This document shows, piece by piece, positions 1 through 5,156 of a stretch of DNA of 5,156 nt. The notes under the pieces were generated by a model. It made no database searches. It worked only from the letters and a program-made list of their open reading frames with translations, and had not been told where the DNA came from. This DNA comes from Oceanospirillaceae bacterium. Lineage in GTDB: Bacteria > Pseudomonadota > Gammaproteobacteria > Pseudomonadales > Balneatricaceae. The stretch covers positions 1-5,156 of the forward strand of contig JAGSHA010000259.1 in NCBI GenBank assembly GCA_023954795.1. Direction: 5' to 3'. Each line of letters begins with the position of its first letter. Position 1 is the stretch's first letter. Made by a program: the position numbers and the translations under genes.

Positions 1-1260
1 CACGTCGTATTCCCACGCGATCTTGGTCAGCTCGCCCAGTGTTTCCAGCTCGGCAAACTGCGCTTCGTCGTTGGCATCGTAGACAGATCCCGGACGTAAG
101 CCGTCACCCAGAGAGAAGGACACATCGTAAGCTGCACAGATCTCACAAATATCACGGAAGTGGGTGTAGAGGAAGTTCTCTTCGTGGTGTGCAAGACACC
201 ATTTCGCCATGATGGAACCACCGCGGGACACGATACCGGTCATGCGTTTCGCGGTCATCGGCACGTAGCGCAACAAAACACCGGCGTGAATGGTGAAGTA
301 ATCGACACCTTGCTCAGCCTGTTCGATCAGCGTATCGCGGAACACGTCCCAGTTCAGATTTTCCGCCACACCTTTTACTTTCTCCAGCGCCTGATAAATC
401 GGCACGGTACCGATAGGCACCGAGGAGTTACGCATGATCCATTCGCGGGTTTCATGGATGTTGTCACCGGTGGACAGATCCATGATGGTATCCGCACCCC
501 AGCGAGTACCCCAAGTCATTTTCTCCACTTCTTCTTCGATGGAAGACGTGACGGCAGAGTTACCGATATTGCCATTGATCTTAACCAGGAAGTTGCGGCC
601 GATGATCATTGGCTCAACTTCAGGGTGGTTGATATTAGCTGGGATAATTGCGCGGCCTTCAGCGACCTCTTTACGTACAAATTCCGGTGTGATCTCTTCC
701 GGCAGCTTGGCACCAAAGCTGTGGCCCGGGTGCTGTTCTGCGACCACGTTGCCTTCGGCTTTGGATTTCGCCAGTTTCATGTTTTCACGGATGGCGATGT
801 ATTCCATCTCAGGGGTCACAATCCCCTGACGTGCATAGTGCAGCTGGGTGACATTTTTGCCTGACTGCGCGCGACGGGGCTTGCGCTGCAGCTCAAAACG
901 CAGCGTATCCAGACGCAGATCCGCTTCACGCCCGCGACCGTACTCGGAGGTCAGCTGATCCAGCTGTTCAGTGTCTTCACGCTCCAGAATCCAGTTCTCA
1001 CGTACTGGCGCCAGACCTTTTCGGATATCGATATCTACAGCCGGATCTGTATAAGGGCCGGAGGTATCATAGACGTACAGTGGATCGTTCTTTTCACCAC
1101 CAAAATCCGTGGGCGTATCGTCCAGGGAAATCTCACGCATCGGCACCTGAATATCAGGACGACTGCCTTCAACATATACTTTGCGGGATTTCGGGAACGG
1201 CTGTACGGAGTCCCGGTCTACCTGAGCACTTTCGCTGAGGTTTTTCATATTCTCTGCCAT
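1..1260 (-). CDS. thiC: Phosphomethylpyrimidine synthase ThiC, N-terminal 420 residues (3' end off window)
   Basis: ThiC is a cytosolic radical-SAM enzyme that rearranges aminoimidazole ribotide into HMP-P, the pyrimidine precursor of thiamin. I translated the frame codon by codon from 1260 to 1 and it is open throughout. Recognisable ThiC blocks are VPMREI (near residue 40), YDTSGPY, TQLHYARQGIVTPEMEYIAIREN, RAIIPANINHPE.EPMIIGRNFLVKIN, GNSAVTSSIEEEVEK, WGADTIMDLSTG, the VPIGTVPIYQALEKV block, EQGVDYFTIHAGVLLRYVP, RGGSIMAKWC and SLGDGLRPGS. The family is usually about 600-650 residues, so roughly a third is missing, including the C-terminal CxxCx4C cluster-binding motif. The ATG at 1258-1260 has an AGGCGA-like ribosome site just upstream; a second in-frame ATG (1246-1248) has poorer spacing. 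It lies 43 bases after thiD and is presumably cotranscribed from the TPP-controlled promoter. The family call is very secure. Confidence 0.97.
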   Translation of the reverse strand, partial: MAENMKNLSESAQVDRDSVQPFPKSRKVYVEGSRPDIQVPMREISLDDTPTDFGGEKNDPLYVYDTSGPYTDPAVDIDIRKGLAPVRENWILEREDTEQLDQLTSEYGRGREADLRLDTLRFELQRKPRRAQSGKNVTQLHYARQGIVTPEMEYIAIRENMKLAKSKAEGNVVAEQHPGHSFGAKLPEEITPEFVRKEVAEGRAIIPANINHPEVEPMIIGRNFLVKINGNIGNSAVTSSIEEEVEKMTWGTRWGADTIMDLSTGDNIHETREWIMRNSSVPIGTVPIYQALEKVKGVAENLNWDVFRDTLIEQAEQGVDYFTIHAGVLLRYVPMTAKRMTGIVSRGGSIMAKWCLAHHEENFLYTHFRDICEICAAYDVSFSLGDGLRPGSVYDANDEAQFAELETLGELTKIAWEYDV

Positions 1261-1303
1261 ATGTCGCCTGCTTGCTTTCTCGTTATGTTACCCAGTCCGC
1301 CAA

Positions 1304-2125
1304 TCACTTTGGCCACAACGCGTGGAAGTGATGCACCGGACCATGTCCGCTGCCCACCTCTAGCGTATCAGCCGCCGCGATAGCATCAGAGATATAGTTT
1401 TTAGCCTGCTCTACTGCCCGATAAGGCAGCTCACCCTTCGCCAGCATTGCGGCAATAGCAGACGCTAATGTACATCCCGTACCGTGGGTATTTTGTGTGT
1501 TGATACGTTTAGTGTTCAGTGTGATGCACTGCTCACCATCAAAATAAATATCGGGGCTCTGGTCTTCATCTTCCAGATGACCACCCTTGAGTAACACCGC
1601 TTTTGGCCCCAGCGCTTGCAGATCACGCGCCATCTGTTCCATTTCAGCCAGATTCTTCGGTTCGTCACAGCCAAGAATGACAGCCGCTTCCGGCAAGTTC
1701 GGCGTAATGATGGATGCCAAGGGGATAAGTTGATGAACCAAAGCATCAACCGCCTCTGCTTTCAGCAGCGCATCGCCACTTTTGGACAACATAACCGGGT
1801 CGACCACCAGCTTCGTCTGCGGATACTGACGTAAGAAGTTAGCAACAGCTATGACCACATCAGCATCACCGAGCATCCCGGTTTTAACCACATCAACTCG
1901 AAGATCATCAAAAACCGTTGCCAGCTGATCAATAATAAAAGGAACTGGAACACGATGGATGGCACGTACTTCGCGCGTATTCTGCGCAGTCAGTGCGGTA
2001 ATCACAGAAGCACCGTATACGCCGAGTGCGGAAAACGCTTTCAGATCGGCCTGTATGCCTGCACCACCACCGGAATCAGAACCGGCAACCGTCAGGGCAA
2101 TAGGTGTATTGGCTGGATTTGGCAT
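1304..2125 (-). CDS. thiD: Hydroxymethylpyrimidine/phosphomethylpyrimidine kinase ThiD
   Basis: ThiD is a cytosolic ribokinase-fold enzyme that phosphorylates HMP and then HMP-P to HMP-PP, the substrate joined to the thiazole by ThiE. Family motifs are present: AGSDSGGGAGIQADLKA near residue 14 (pyrimidine binding), KTGMLGD, VVDPVM, ITPNLPEA, LLKGGH, and THGTGCTLASAIA near the C-terminus (nucleotide/anion-hole region with the conserved Cys). At about 273 residues it matches the usual length of 260-275. Two ATGs are possible. The one at 2129-2131 sits only 3 bases after the GAGG of the purine-rich ribosome site (2135-2138), while the one at 2123-2125 sits 9 bases after it, so I chose the latter; the product is otherwise unchanged. 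It is the first full gene behind the TPP riboswitch, with thiC following. Confidence 0.96.
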   Translation of the reverse strand: MPNPANTPIALTVAGSDSGGGAGIQADLKAFSALGVYGASVITALTAQNTREVRAIHRVPVPFIIDQLATVFDDLRVDVVKTGMLGDADVVIAVANFLRQYPQTKLVVDPVMLSKSGDALLKAEAVDALVHQLIPLASIITPNLPEAAVILGCDEPKNLAEMEQMARDLQALGPKAVLLKGGHLEDEDQSPDIYFDGEQCITLNTKRINTQNTHGTGCTLASAIAAMLAKGELPYRAVEQAKNYISDAIAAADTLEVGSGHGPVHHFHALWPK

Positions 2126-2193
2126 CAACATCCCCCTCTCTGCTGTAAACGGAAGGTGATGATAAGGCCTGTCATAAGATGTTTTGTCGTCAT
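2125..2193 (-). CDS. Possible 22-residue leader peptide overlapping the thiD start
   Basis: An open frame starts at the ATG at 2191-2193, just after the riboswitch, and encodes MTTKHLMTGLIITFRLQQRG followed by GC. Its TGA stop (2125-2127) overlaps the preferred thiD ATG in a TGATG arrangement typical of translational coupling. A GAG that could act as a weak ribosome site lies in the 3' strand of the aptamer's P1 helix, so it would be hidden when TPP binds. An open frame this short arises by chance fairly often and there is no homology to support it. I list it as a possibility only. Confidence 0.25.
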   Translation of the reverse strand: MTTKHLMTGLIITFRLQQRGGC

Positions 2194-2200
2194 TTCCAAT

Positions 2201-2286
2201 CTCGATTTCCTACGCCGGTTTTAACCGGTTCAGGTTCAGCGGGTTTACTCTCAGCCCCTGCACTGCGCACGGGCACCCCGACCAAG
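2201..2286 (-). promoter_or_regulatory. TPP riboswitch (THI box) controlling thiD-thiC
   Basis: Read on the minus strand, the segment holds the full THI-box signature in order: P1 5' strand CTTGGT (2281-2286), CGGGGTGCC (2272-2280), GGCTGAGA (2249-2256, the pyrimidine-recognising loop), ACCC, GAACCTGAACCGG (pyrophosphate-sensing arm), a CCGG-TTAAAA-CCGG stem, GCGTAGG, and the P1 3' strand ATCGAG (2201-2206). The two P1 strands pair over six positions including two wobbles. Known members bind thiamin pyrophosphate and lower expression of biosynthesis genes. No stem followed by a U-run is visible between the aptamer and thiD (about 75 bases), so control is more likely at translation initiation than by an intrinsic terminator; that part is inference. 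Confidence 0.95.
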
Positions 2287-2299
2287 ACAATAGTCTCCT

Positions 2300-2329
2300 A
2301 GTGTATGTGCGTCTCACCGAGCTTGTCTA
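2300..2329 (-). promoter_or_regulatory. Probable sigma70 promoter of the thi operon
   Basis: On the minus strand a TAGACA -35 hexamer (2324-2329, five of six matches to TTGACA) and a TACACT -10 hexamer (2300-2305, four of six matches to TATAAT) are separated by 18 bases. The expected start near 2293 falls a few bases before the aptamer's P1 helix, where a riboswitch-controlled transcript should begin. Assigned by eye only. Confidence 0.55.
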
Positions 2330-2373
2330 TCCATGTGAGTAGATTTCATGTCTTACAGCGAAAAACATAGATG

Positions 2374-2401
2374 AAATTAGGCGTTTTCCCATACCTAATT
2401 T
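2374..2401. repeat. Inverted repeat AAATTAGG-N12-CCTAATTT
   Basis: AAATTAGG (2374-2381) and CCTAATTT (2394-2401) are perfect 8-base inverted repeats with a 12-base spacer. The arms contain the TTAGG/CCTAA core also found in the elements upstream of both regulatory RNAs (2586-2610 and 2874-2899), so this could be a distal site for the same regulator; the spacing differs. It lies about 245 bases before the first RNA start and about 80 bases upstream of the proposed thi start. No terminator U-run follows on either strand. I see no other recognisable element between 2330 and 2585. Confidence 0.4.
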
Positions 2402-2585
2402 TCGAATATGGCACCCAACCGTTTGGTATATAGCTCATCAGCGCCCACAGATCAAAACCGTCCTGTATTTATATAGACAATAGTGGCCTGCACCACCGGA
2501 CTAACCGTAATAGAAGTGCGATCACGCCTTTAAATAACCAAACGATGTTAACCACCCTATTTTTTATATCGAAAAGTTCACTTCT

Positions 2586-2639
2586 TAGGAAAAATTAAGA
2601 ATTTTTCCTATATCAACCGAGGTACCTCCAAAGCATAAT
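2586..2639 (+). promoter_or_regulatory. Promoter region of the first GGA-rich RNA, with inverted-repeat activator element
   Basis: TAGGAAAAATT (2586-2596) and AATTTTTCCTA (2600-2610) form a perfect 11-base inverted repeat with a 3-base spacer, centred near -49. A CATAAT -10 box lies at 2634-2639, eight bases before the proposed start at 2647. No good -35 hexamer is found 16-18 bases upstream, which fits an activator-dependent promoter. From the shared TTCCTAT half-site to the conserved GTGGA start, the distance is the same as in the second unit (40 bases from CC to the G). CsrB/RsmZ genes are normally switched on by UvrY/GacA-type response regulators; that one of these binds here is inference. 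Confidence 0.6.
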
Positions 2640-2646
2640 AAATCTC

Positions 2647-2796
2647 GTGGATCTCCTGTTCATGGAACGAATATATTGGATGGCATACACAAGCAGAACG
2701 GATTAGCAGGATGCTGATGGCTGGAAGCCCAAGGATTAGCTGCATGGATTATGGACGCCAATGAAGGGCGCTTCGATGGATCGAAGCGCCCTTTTT
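2647..2796 (+). ncRNA. CsrB/RsmZ-family CsrA-sequestering small RNA, copy 1
   Basis: A predicted transcript of about 150 nt with ten GGA triplets (starting at 2649, 2664, 2678, 2700, 2709, 2723, 2733, 2746, 2753 and 2778). CsrA/RsmA dimers bind GGA in hairpin loops, and several are displayed that way: ATTAGC-AGGAT-GCTGAT (2702-2718), GGC-TGGAA-GCC (2719-2729), CAT-GGATT-ATG (2743-2753), and the terminator loop TGGA (2777-2780). The 5' end (GTGGATCTCCTGTTCATGG...) matches copy 2 at 26 of 27 positions. No coding frame is apparent. By analogy with the family, the RNA would titrate CsrA and so relieve its control of carbon storage, motility or virulence messages. The start is inferred from the -10 box and from conservation between the two copies. 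Confidence 0.82.
2766..2796 (+). terminator. Intrinsic terminator of RNA copy 1
   Basis: GGGCGCTTCGA (2766-2776) pairs perfectly with TCGAAGCGCCC (2781-2791) around a TGGA tetraloop, followed by TTTTT (2792-2796). AA at 2764-2765 can extend the stem into the U-run. The loop itself carries a GGA. Confidence 0.95.
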
Positions 2797-2873
2797 CATA
2801 TCTGAACGATACAAATTTCCCGCATCACACCACAGCTTCTTTTCCATCCGGCCGAATACTACTTAAGTATAAC

Positions 2874-2928
2874 TTCCTAAAAATTAGGAATTTTTCCTAT
2901 ATATCCGCTCACGCCTTATCCGGATAAT
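2874..2928 (+). promoter_or_regulatory. Promoter region of the second GGA-rich RNA, with overlapping inverted repeats
   Basis: TTCCTAA-AAA-TTAGGAA (2874-2890) is a perfect 7-base inverted repeat. Its right half also pairs with the next half-site as TAGGAA-TTT-TTCCTA (2885-2899), giving three alternating half-sites at regular spacing. A GATAAT -10 box (2923-2928) lies eight bases before the proposed start at 2936, as in copy 1, and again no clear -35 hexamer is present. A perfect palindrome TTATCCGGATAA (2916-2927) overlaps the -10 box. The AT-rich element and the start region are conserved with copy 1, while the bases between them are not, which points to selection on the element. Confidence 0.6.
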
Positions 2929-2992
2929 GCGTCTTGTGGATCTCCTGTTCATGGAATGAATAGCAAGGAAGGCCAAGACAAGCGGAAGGGAA

Positions 2993-3016
2993 GGCAGGAA
3001 GCCGCGGCAGGAAGCC
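2993..3016 (+). repeat. Tandem CsrA-type hairpin repeat GGCAGGAAGCC
   Basis: Two identical 11-base units, each a 3-bp GGC/GCC stem with an AGGAA loop, are separated by GC, giving a 13-base period. The arrangement offers two adjacent GGA loops, a geometry suited to bridging by one CsrA dimer or to neighbouring dimers; the binding itself is inferred. Confidence 0.8.
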
Positions 3017-3080
3017 AATATCACATAGCAACGGTCACCGTGACTATGTGGTACACCGCACGGAAAATGGAAGCCAACGA

Positions 3081-3120
3081 GGGGGTGTCTCAAAGGAACT
3101 GAGCGCCCCCTTTTCTTTTT
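3081..3120 (+). terminator. Intrinsic terminator of RNA copy 2
   Basis: GGGGGTG (3081-3087) pairs with CGCCCCC (3104-3110) with one wobble. After a bulged T at 3088, CTCA (3089-3092) pairs with TGAG (3100-3103) around the loop AAGGAAC. A TTTTCTTTTT run (3111-3120) follows. There is no U-run in the opposite direction, so it should not terminate the converging transporter gene. Confidence 0.92.
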
Positions 3121-3164
3121 GGCAGATGGATATCTCCAGCCCCAAATCCCCCCGTCATCTCTAT

Positions 3165-4094
3165 TCAGATCAGATCGTTTGCGCCTAACGAAAACATGAC
3201 TATTGCCAACAGCATCAATGCAGAGGCAGAGAACCGTTGCACAAAAACGCGCTTTGCCGGCATTTTTTCAGCGTAACGGAACCCCACCCAGGTTAAGAAC
3301 ACCCCTAGAAAAATCGACAACAATCCGCGACTCGACTGCACGATCCCCCCAAACACCACGCCAATTTCCGCAAAACACGCAAACAGGAACATCATTGCCA
3401 ACAGCCAGGTCAATGCTGAGGGTGTGCTTTGCAGCAATAGATGTTTCTCTTTGATACGAGGATATAACAGTAAGCTGGCGGCAGCGCAGATCAGATAACA
3501 GAGACACACCCCAACCGCAGCAGCATGGATCAACGGCAACTGCTCAAAGCTTTGCATCGTGTACAGCACTGACAGATCGGACAAAGAATATCCCACACAG
3601 GCCATCACAACCCAAAACAATGCGCGTCCGTGGATGCGTCCGCCACTGGCACTCAACCAAACCGCGCCCAAGGCACACAGTGCCACCGCCAGCCATTGGA
3701 TAAGCTCATAACTGTCACCAAACCAGAGCAGGCCAATCAGCGCCAGCACCAACACTTTGAGTCCCAGCAATGGACTCACACGTGAGGCTTCAGACGCTCT
3801 GATCGCCTGAAACAGGGAGATCTGCCCTACCCCATAAAACAGAGCGGTAAACAATAAAGGCGTGGCATAGTTGCCCACGTGCAGCAGTTCCGGATGCCAT
3901 AGGAACGGCAGTATCAGCAAAGAGATACCACCCAACACCAGATGCATCAGCACCAATAAGGTCAGTGGCGTCGCCTTGTGCTGACAAATAAACTGGGCGG
4001 AACAGACATAGGACACGGACTGCATCAGCGCAGCCGCAAAACCAAAGAGAACGCCGGTAAGCATGACAGGTCCAGAGAAACAAAGAAGCCGCAT
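3165..4094 (-). CDS. EamA/DMT-family membrane transporter
   Basis: A protein of about 309 residues made almost entirely of hydrophobic segments, consistent with the ten-helix drug/metabolite transporter fold built from two EamA halves. Segments visible include LTGVLFGFAAALMQSVSYV, LLVLMHLVLGGISLLILPFL, LLFTALFYGVGQISLF, the SPLLGLKVLVLALIGLLWFG block, LAVALCALGAVWLSAS, ALFWVVMACVGYSLSDLSVL, AAAVGVCLCYLICAAASLLL, LLAMMFLFACFAEIGVVFGG, LLSIFLGVFLTWVGF and ALMLLAIVMFSLG. RASEASRVSPLLGLK is typical of the end of the first half. I chose the ATG at 4092-4094, which has GGAAG eight bases upstream; an ATG at 4062-4064 right before the first helix is an alternative, and one at 4173-4175 would overlap the upstream gene and add an unlikely tail. 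It follows the glycosyltransferase by 53 bases. The substrate cannot be read from the sequence; a role in moving a glycosylated or lipid-linked compound is only suggested by its partner. Confidence 0.85.
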   Translation of the reverse strand: MRLLCFSGPVMLTGVLFGFAAALMQSVSYVCSAQFICQHKATPLTLLVLMHLVLGGISLLILPFLWHPELLHVGNYATPLLFTALFYGVGQISLFQAIRASEASRVSPLLGLKVLVLALIGLLWFGDSYELIQWLAVALCALGAVWLSASGGRIHGRALFWVVMACVGYSLSDLSVLYTMQSFEQLPLIHAAAVGVCLCYLICAAASLLLYPRIKEKHLLLQSTPSALTWLLAMMFLFACFAEIGVVFGGIVQSSRGLLSIFLGVFLTWVGFRYAEKMPAKRVFVQRFSASALMLLAIVMFSLGANDLI

Positions 4095-4147
4095 TGTGCC
4101 AGCTTCCGCGGAGAAGGGACAACCGACGTTTGCCAGAACACATACTC

Positions 4148-5156
4148 TCAGGCGTGGGCAATATCCTGCTGCCACAGTCGCTTAGCCAGCTCAGCCGGAC
4201 TCTCGCGACAATCATTCGCGATCCAGGCGGCCAATCGACCTGCGACATCCGGCGCCACAAGAGGCTCAGGCTGCTCCAACTCCAACCAGTCAAATAGCAA
4301 CGACTCATCGTAGTCTTTAGCGATCGTTGCCAACCCCAGTTTTTCCAGCACATGTGCATTGGAAAGCTGCTCAGCCTGTCCTTTGATCGGCATAGAGAAT
4401 ACTTTTTTACCACACTGTAACGCTTCACTGATCAGGCCAAATCCACAATGGGTGACCACACCGGAACAGCTGGAAAGGTCACGCTGAAAATCTTCACGGG
4501 AAAACGGCATGAAATAGAGATTGCCCCGCTGATAAGGCTCATCAATGCCACAGTAGATATAAAAGCGATGGTCCTCGAATACAGAGAAACGCGTTTCCAG
4601 CTCCAAAACCGGAGTCACCGGCAGATAAACCAACACTTTATCCACTTCCACTGTTGGCTCAAATAACGGCGGCTGTATCAACGGTGGCAACACCGGGTAA
4701 TCAAAATGGTGCCAGTGCACGCCAATCGCTGTTTCGACAGGCGCAAACAGCTGAATCAAGCGAGACAACAGATGATAGTTGTGACCCGGTATGGGGTAAC
4801 ACAGCGCATACTGATGGGCGATTCCGACACTAGGCACCTTTTGCCGTTTCGCGGCCCAGGCCGTCACCGGCTCAAAATCCGTGATCACTCGATCATACCC
4901 GGACAGGTCCAGATCTCCTGCGTCTTTCCAGCAGCGTAACGGATTATTCTTACGCAATGTCTCCAGCACCTTCACCCGACCATCACGCTGCACAAACGTC
5001 AGGCCCTGACGGGTCTGGTAATCACCAAACGGCTCCATGTTAAAAAGCTGATCTTCTGGCCTGCCACTGAAAAGATAATCCACTTCAACGCCAGCGCGCT
5101 CCAATGCGGGCGCCATCACGCGCGCTCGAGTGATATGGCCGTTTCCCGTCGCCTGA
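4148..5156 (-). CDS. MJ1255/VC2487-family glycosyltransferase (GT-B fold), 5' end just off window
   Basis: The frame is open to the right edge and about 335 residues are visible. The first visible residues, QATGNGHITRARVMAPALE, match the N-terminal loop of the MJ1255/VC2487 glycosyltransferase family, which normally starts within about ten residues before this point, so the GTG at 5117-5119 is internal. The glycine-rich GxGNGH loop is typical of GT-B enzymes of the MurG/UDP-glucuronosyltransferase type. The C-terminal half carries the nucleotide-sugar site near residues 233-267: VVTHCGFGLISEAL, then MPIKGQAEQLSNA with the Glu-Gln pair. A Cys stands where related GT-B enzymes often have the first Gly of a GG pair. 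No signal peptide or membrane span is seen, so it is probably cytosolic or membrane-associated. Donor and acceptor are unknown. It is followed by the EamA-type transporter, probably in one operon. Confidence 0.88.
   Translation of the reverse strand, partial: QATGNGHITRARVMAPALERAGVEVDYLFSGRPEDQLFNMEPFGDYQTRQGLTFVQRDGRVKVLETLRKNNPLRCWKDAGDLDLSGYDRVITDFEPVTAWAAKRQKVPSVGIAHQYALCYPIPGHNYHLLSRLIQLFAPVETAIGVHWHHFDYPVLPPLIQPPLFEPTVEVDKVLVYLPVTPVLELETRFSVFEDHRFYIYCGIDEPYQRGNLYFMPFSREDFQRDLSSCSGVVTHCGFGLISEALQCGKKVFSMPIKGQAEQLSNAHVLEKLGLATIAKDYDESLLFDWLELEQPEPLVAPDVAGRLAAWIANDCRESPAELAKRLWQQDIAHA

Larger units (their letters stand above)
2936..3120 (+). ncRNA. CsrB/RsmZ-family CsrA-sequestering small RNA, copy 2
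   Basis: A predicted transcript of about 185 nt with ten GGA triplets (starting at 2938, 2953, 2967, 2984, 2989, 2997, 3010, 3062, 3069 and 3095). Two identical hairpins GGC-AGGAA-GCC (2993-3003 and 3006-3016) sit side by side, each showing the preferred AGGA in its loop, and the terminator loop (AAGGAAC) shows another. A separate long hairpin without GGA (CACATAG 3022-3028 with CTATGTG 3044-3050) divides the RNA. Its 5' end is nearly identical to copy 1 but the rest has diverged, so the two are paralogues rather than a recent duplication. The role is taken to be the same as copy 1: sequestering CsrA. It converges on the EamA-type gene ending at 3165. Confidence 0.82.

Noticed and set aside
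160..864. Long plus-strand open frames opposite thiC (160-864 and 434-829)
   Set aside because: They are antisense to a frame that encodes unmistakable ThiC motifs; their translations show no family resemblance.
2285..2484. Direct repeat AGACAATAGT (2285-2294 and 2475-2484)
   Set aside because: Ten bases, only two copies, no similarity in the flanks and no duplicated or mobile sequence between them.
2330..2585. A third Csr-type RNA or small gene in the AT-rich gap
   Set aside because: Only one plus-strand GGA is present, there is no terminator hairpin with a U-run, and no frame has a plausible ribosome site.
2860..2869. Perfect palindrome TACTTAAGTA upstream of the second RNA
   Set aside because: There is no counterpart at the matching position of the first RNA, and a 10-base AT-rich palindrome is easily due to chance.
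2884..3093. 69-codon minus-strand frame across the second RNA
   Set aside because: It is antisense to the GGA-rich RNA and overlaps its promoter element; the composition is explained by the RNA hairpins and it has no ribosome site or recognisable domain.
2586..3120. Alternative identity as Vibrio-type Qrr RNAs
   Set aside because: No sigma54 -24/-12 promoter (GG and GC separated by about ten bases) precedes the starts, and many GGA loops point to the Csr family.
4095..4175. N-terminal extension of the EamA-type protein to an ATG at 4173-4175
   Set aside because: It would overlap the end of the glycosyltransferase by 28 bases and add a Cys-rich tail not expected before the first helix; the ATG at 4092-4094 has a better ribosome site.
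3790..4428. 212-codon minus-strand frame overlapping the glycosyltransferase and transporter genes
   Set aside because: It is an out-of-frame shadow of two well-supported proteins and its translation shows nothing recognisable.

Overview
The window looks like a piece of a gammaproteobacterial chromosome. The ThiC, ThiD and MJ1255/VC2487-type glycosyltransferase sequences are gammaproteobacterial in style. The THI-box aptamer and the GGA-rich regulatory RNAs fit the same group. An Aeromonadales-like host is my guess from overall protein style only; nothing in the window proves it.

Left part (1-2329, minus strand): a thiamin pyrimidine-branch operon. It reads, in transcription order, a sigma70-like promoter (about 2300-2329), a complete TPP riboswitch (2201-2286), a possible 22-codon leader frame (2125-2193), thiD (HMP/HMP-P kinase) and thiC (HMP-P synthase, running off the left edge after 420 intact codons). 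ThiC makes HMP-P and ThiD phosphorylates it to HMP-PP, so one TPP sensor would control two consecutive steps.

Middle part (2330-3164): about 830 bases with no convincing protein gene. Bases 2330-2585 hold only one 8-bp inverted repeat (2374-2401) that I can point to. Then come two similar units in tandem on the plus strand. Each has an AT-rich inverted-repeat element, an ATAAT-type -10 box, a GGA-rich transcript and a strong intrinsic terminator. The transcripts (about 2647-2796 and 2936-3120) each carry ten GGA triplets, several in hairpin loops including the terminator loop, which is the hallmark of CsrB/RsmZ-family RNAs that sequester CsrA/RsmA. They share a nearly identical 5' end and identical promoter geometry, but their bodies have diverged. 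This tandem pair is the most interesting content of the window.

Right part (3165-5156, minus strand): a GT-B glycosyltransferase of the MJ1255/VC2487 family (start just beyond the right edge) followed by an EamA/DMT-type ten-helix membrane transporter, 53 bases apart and probably cotranscribed. The transporter gene converges on the second regulatory RNA.
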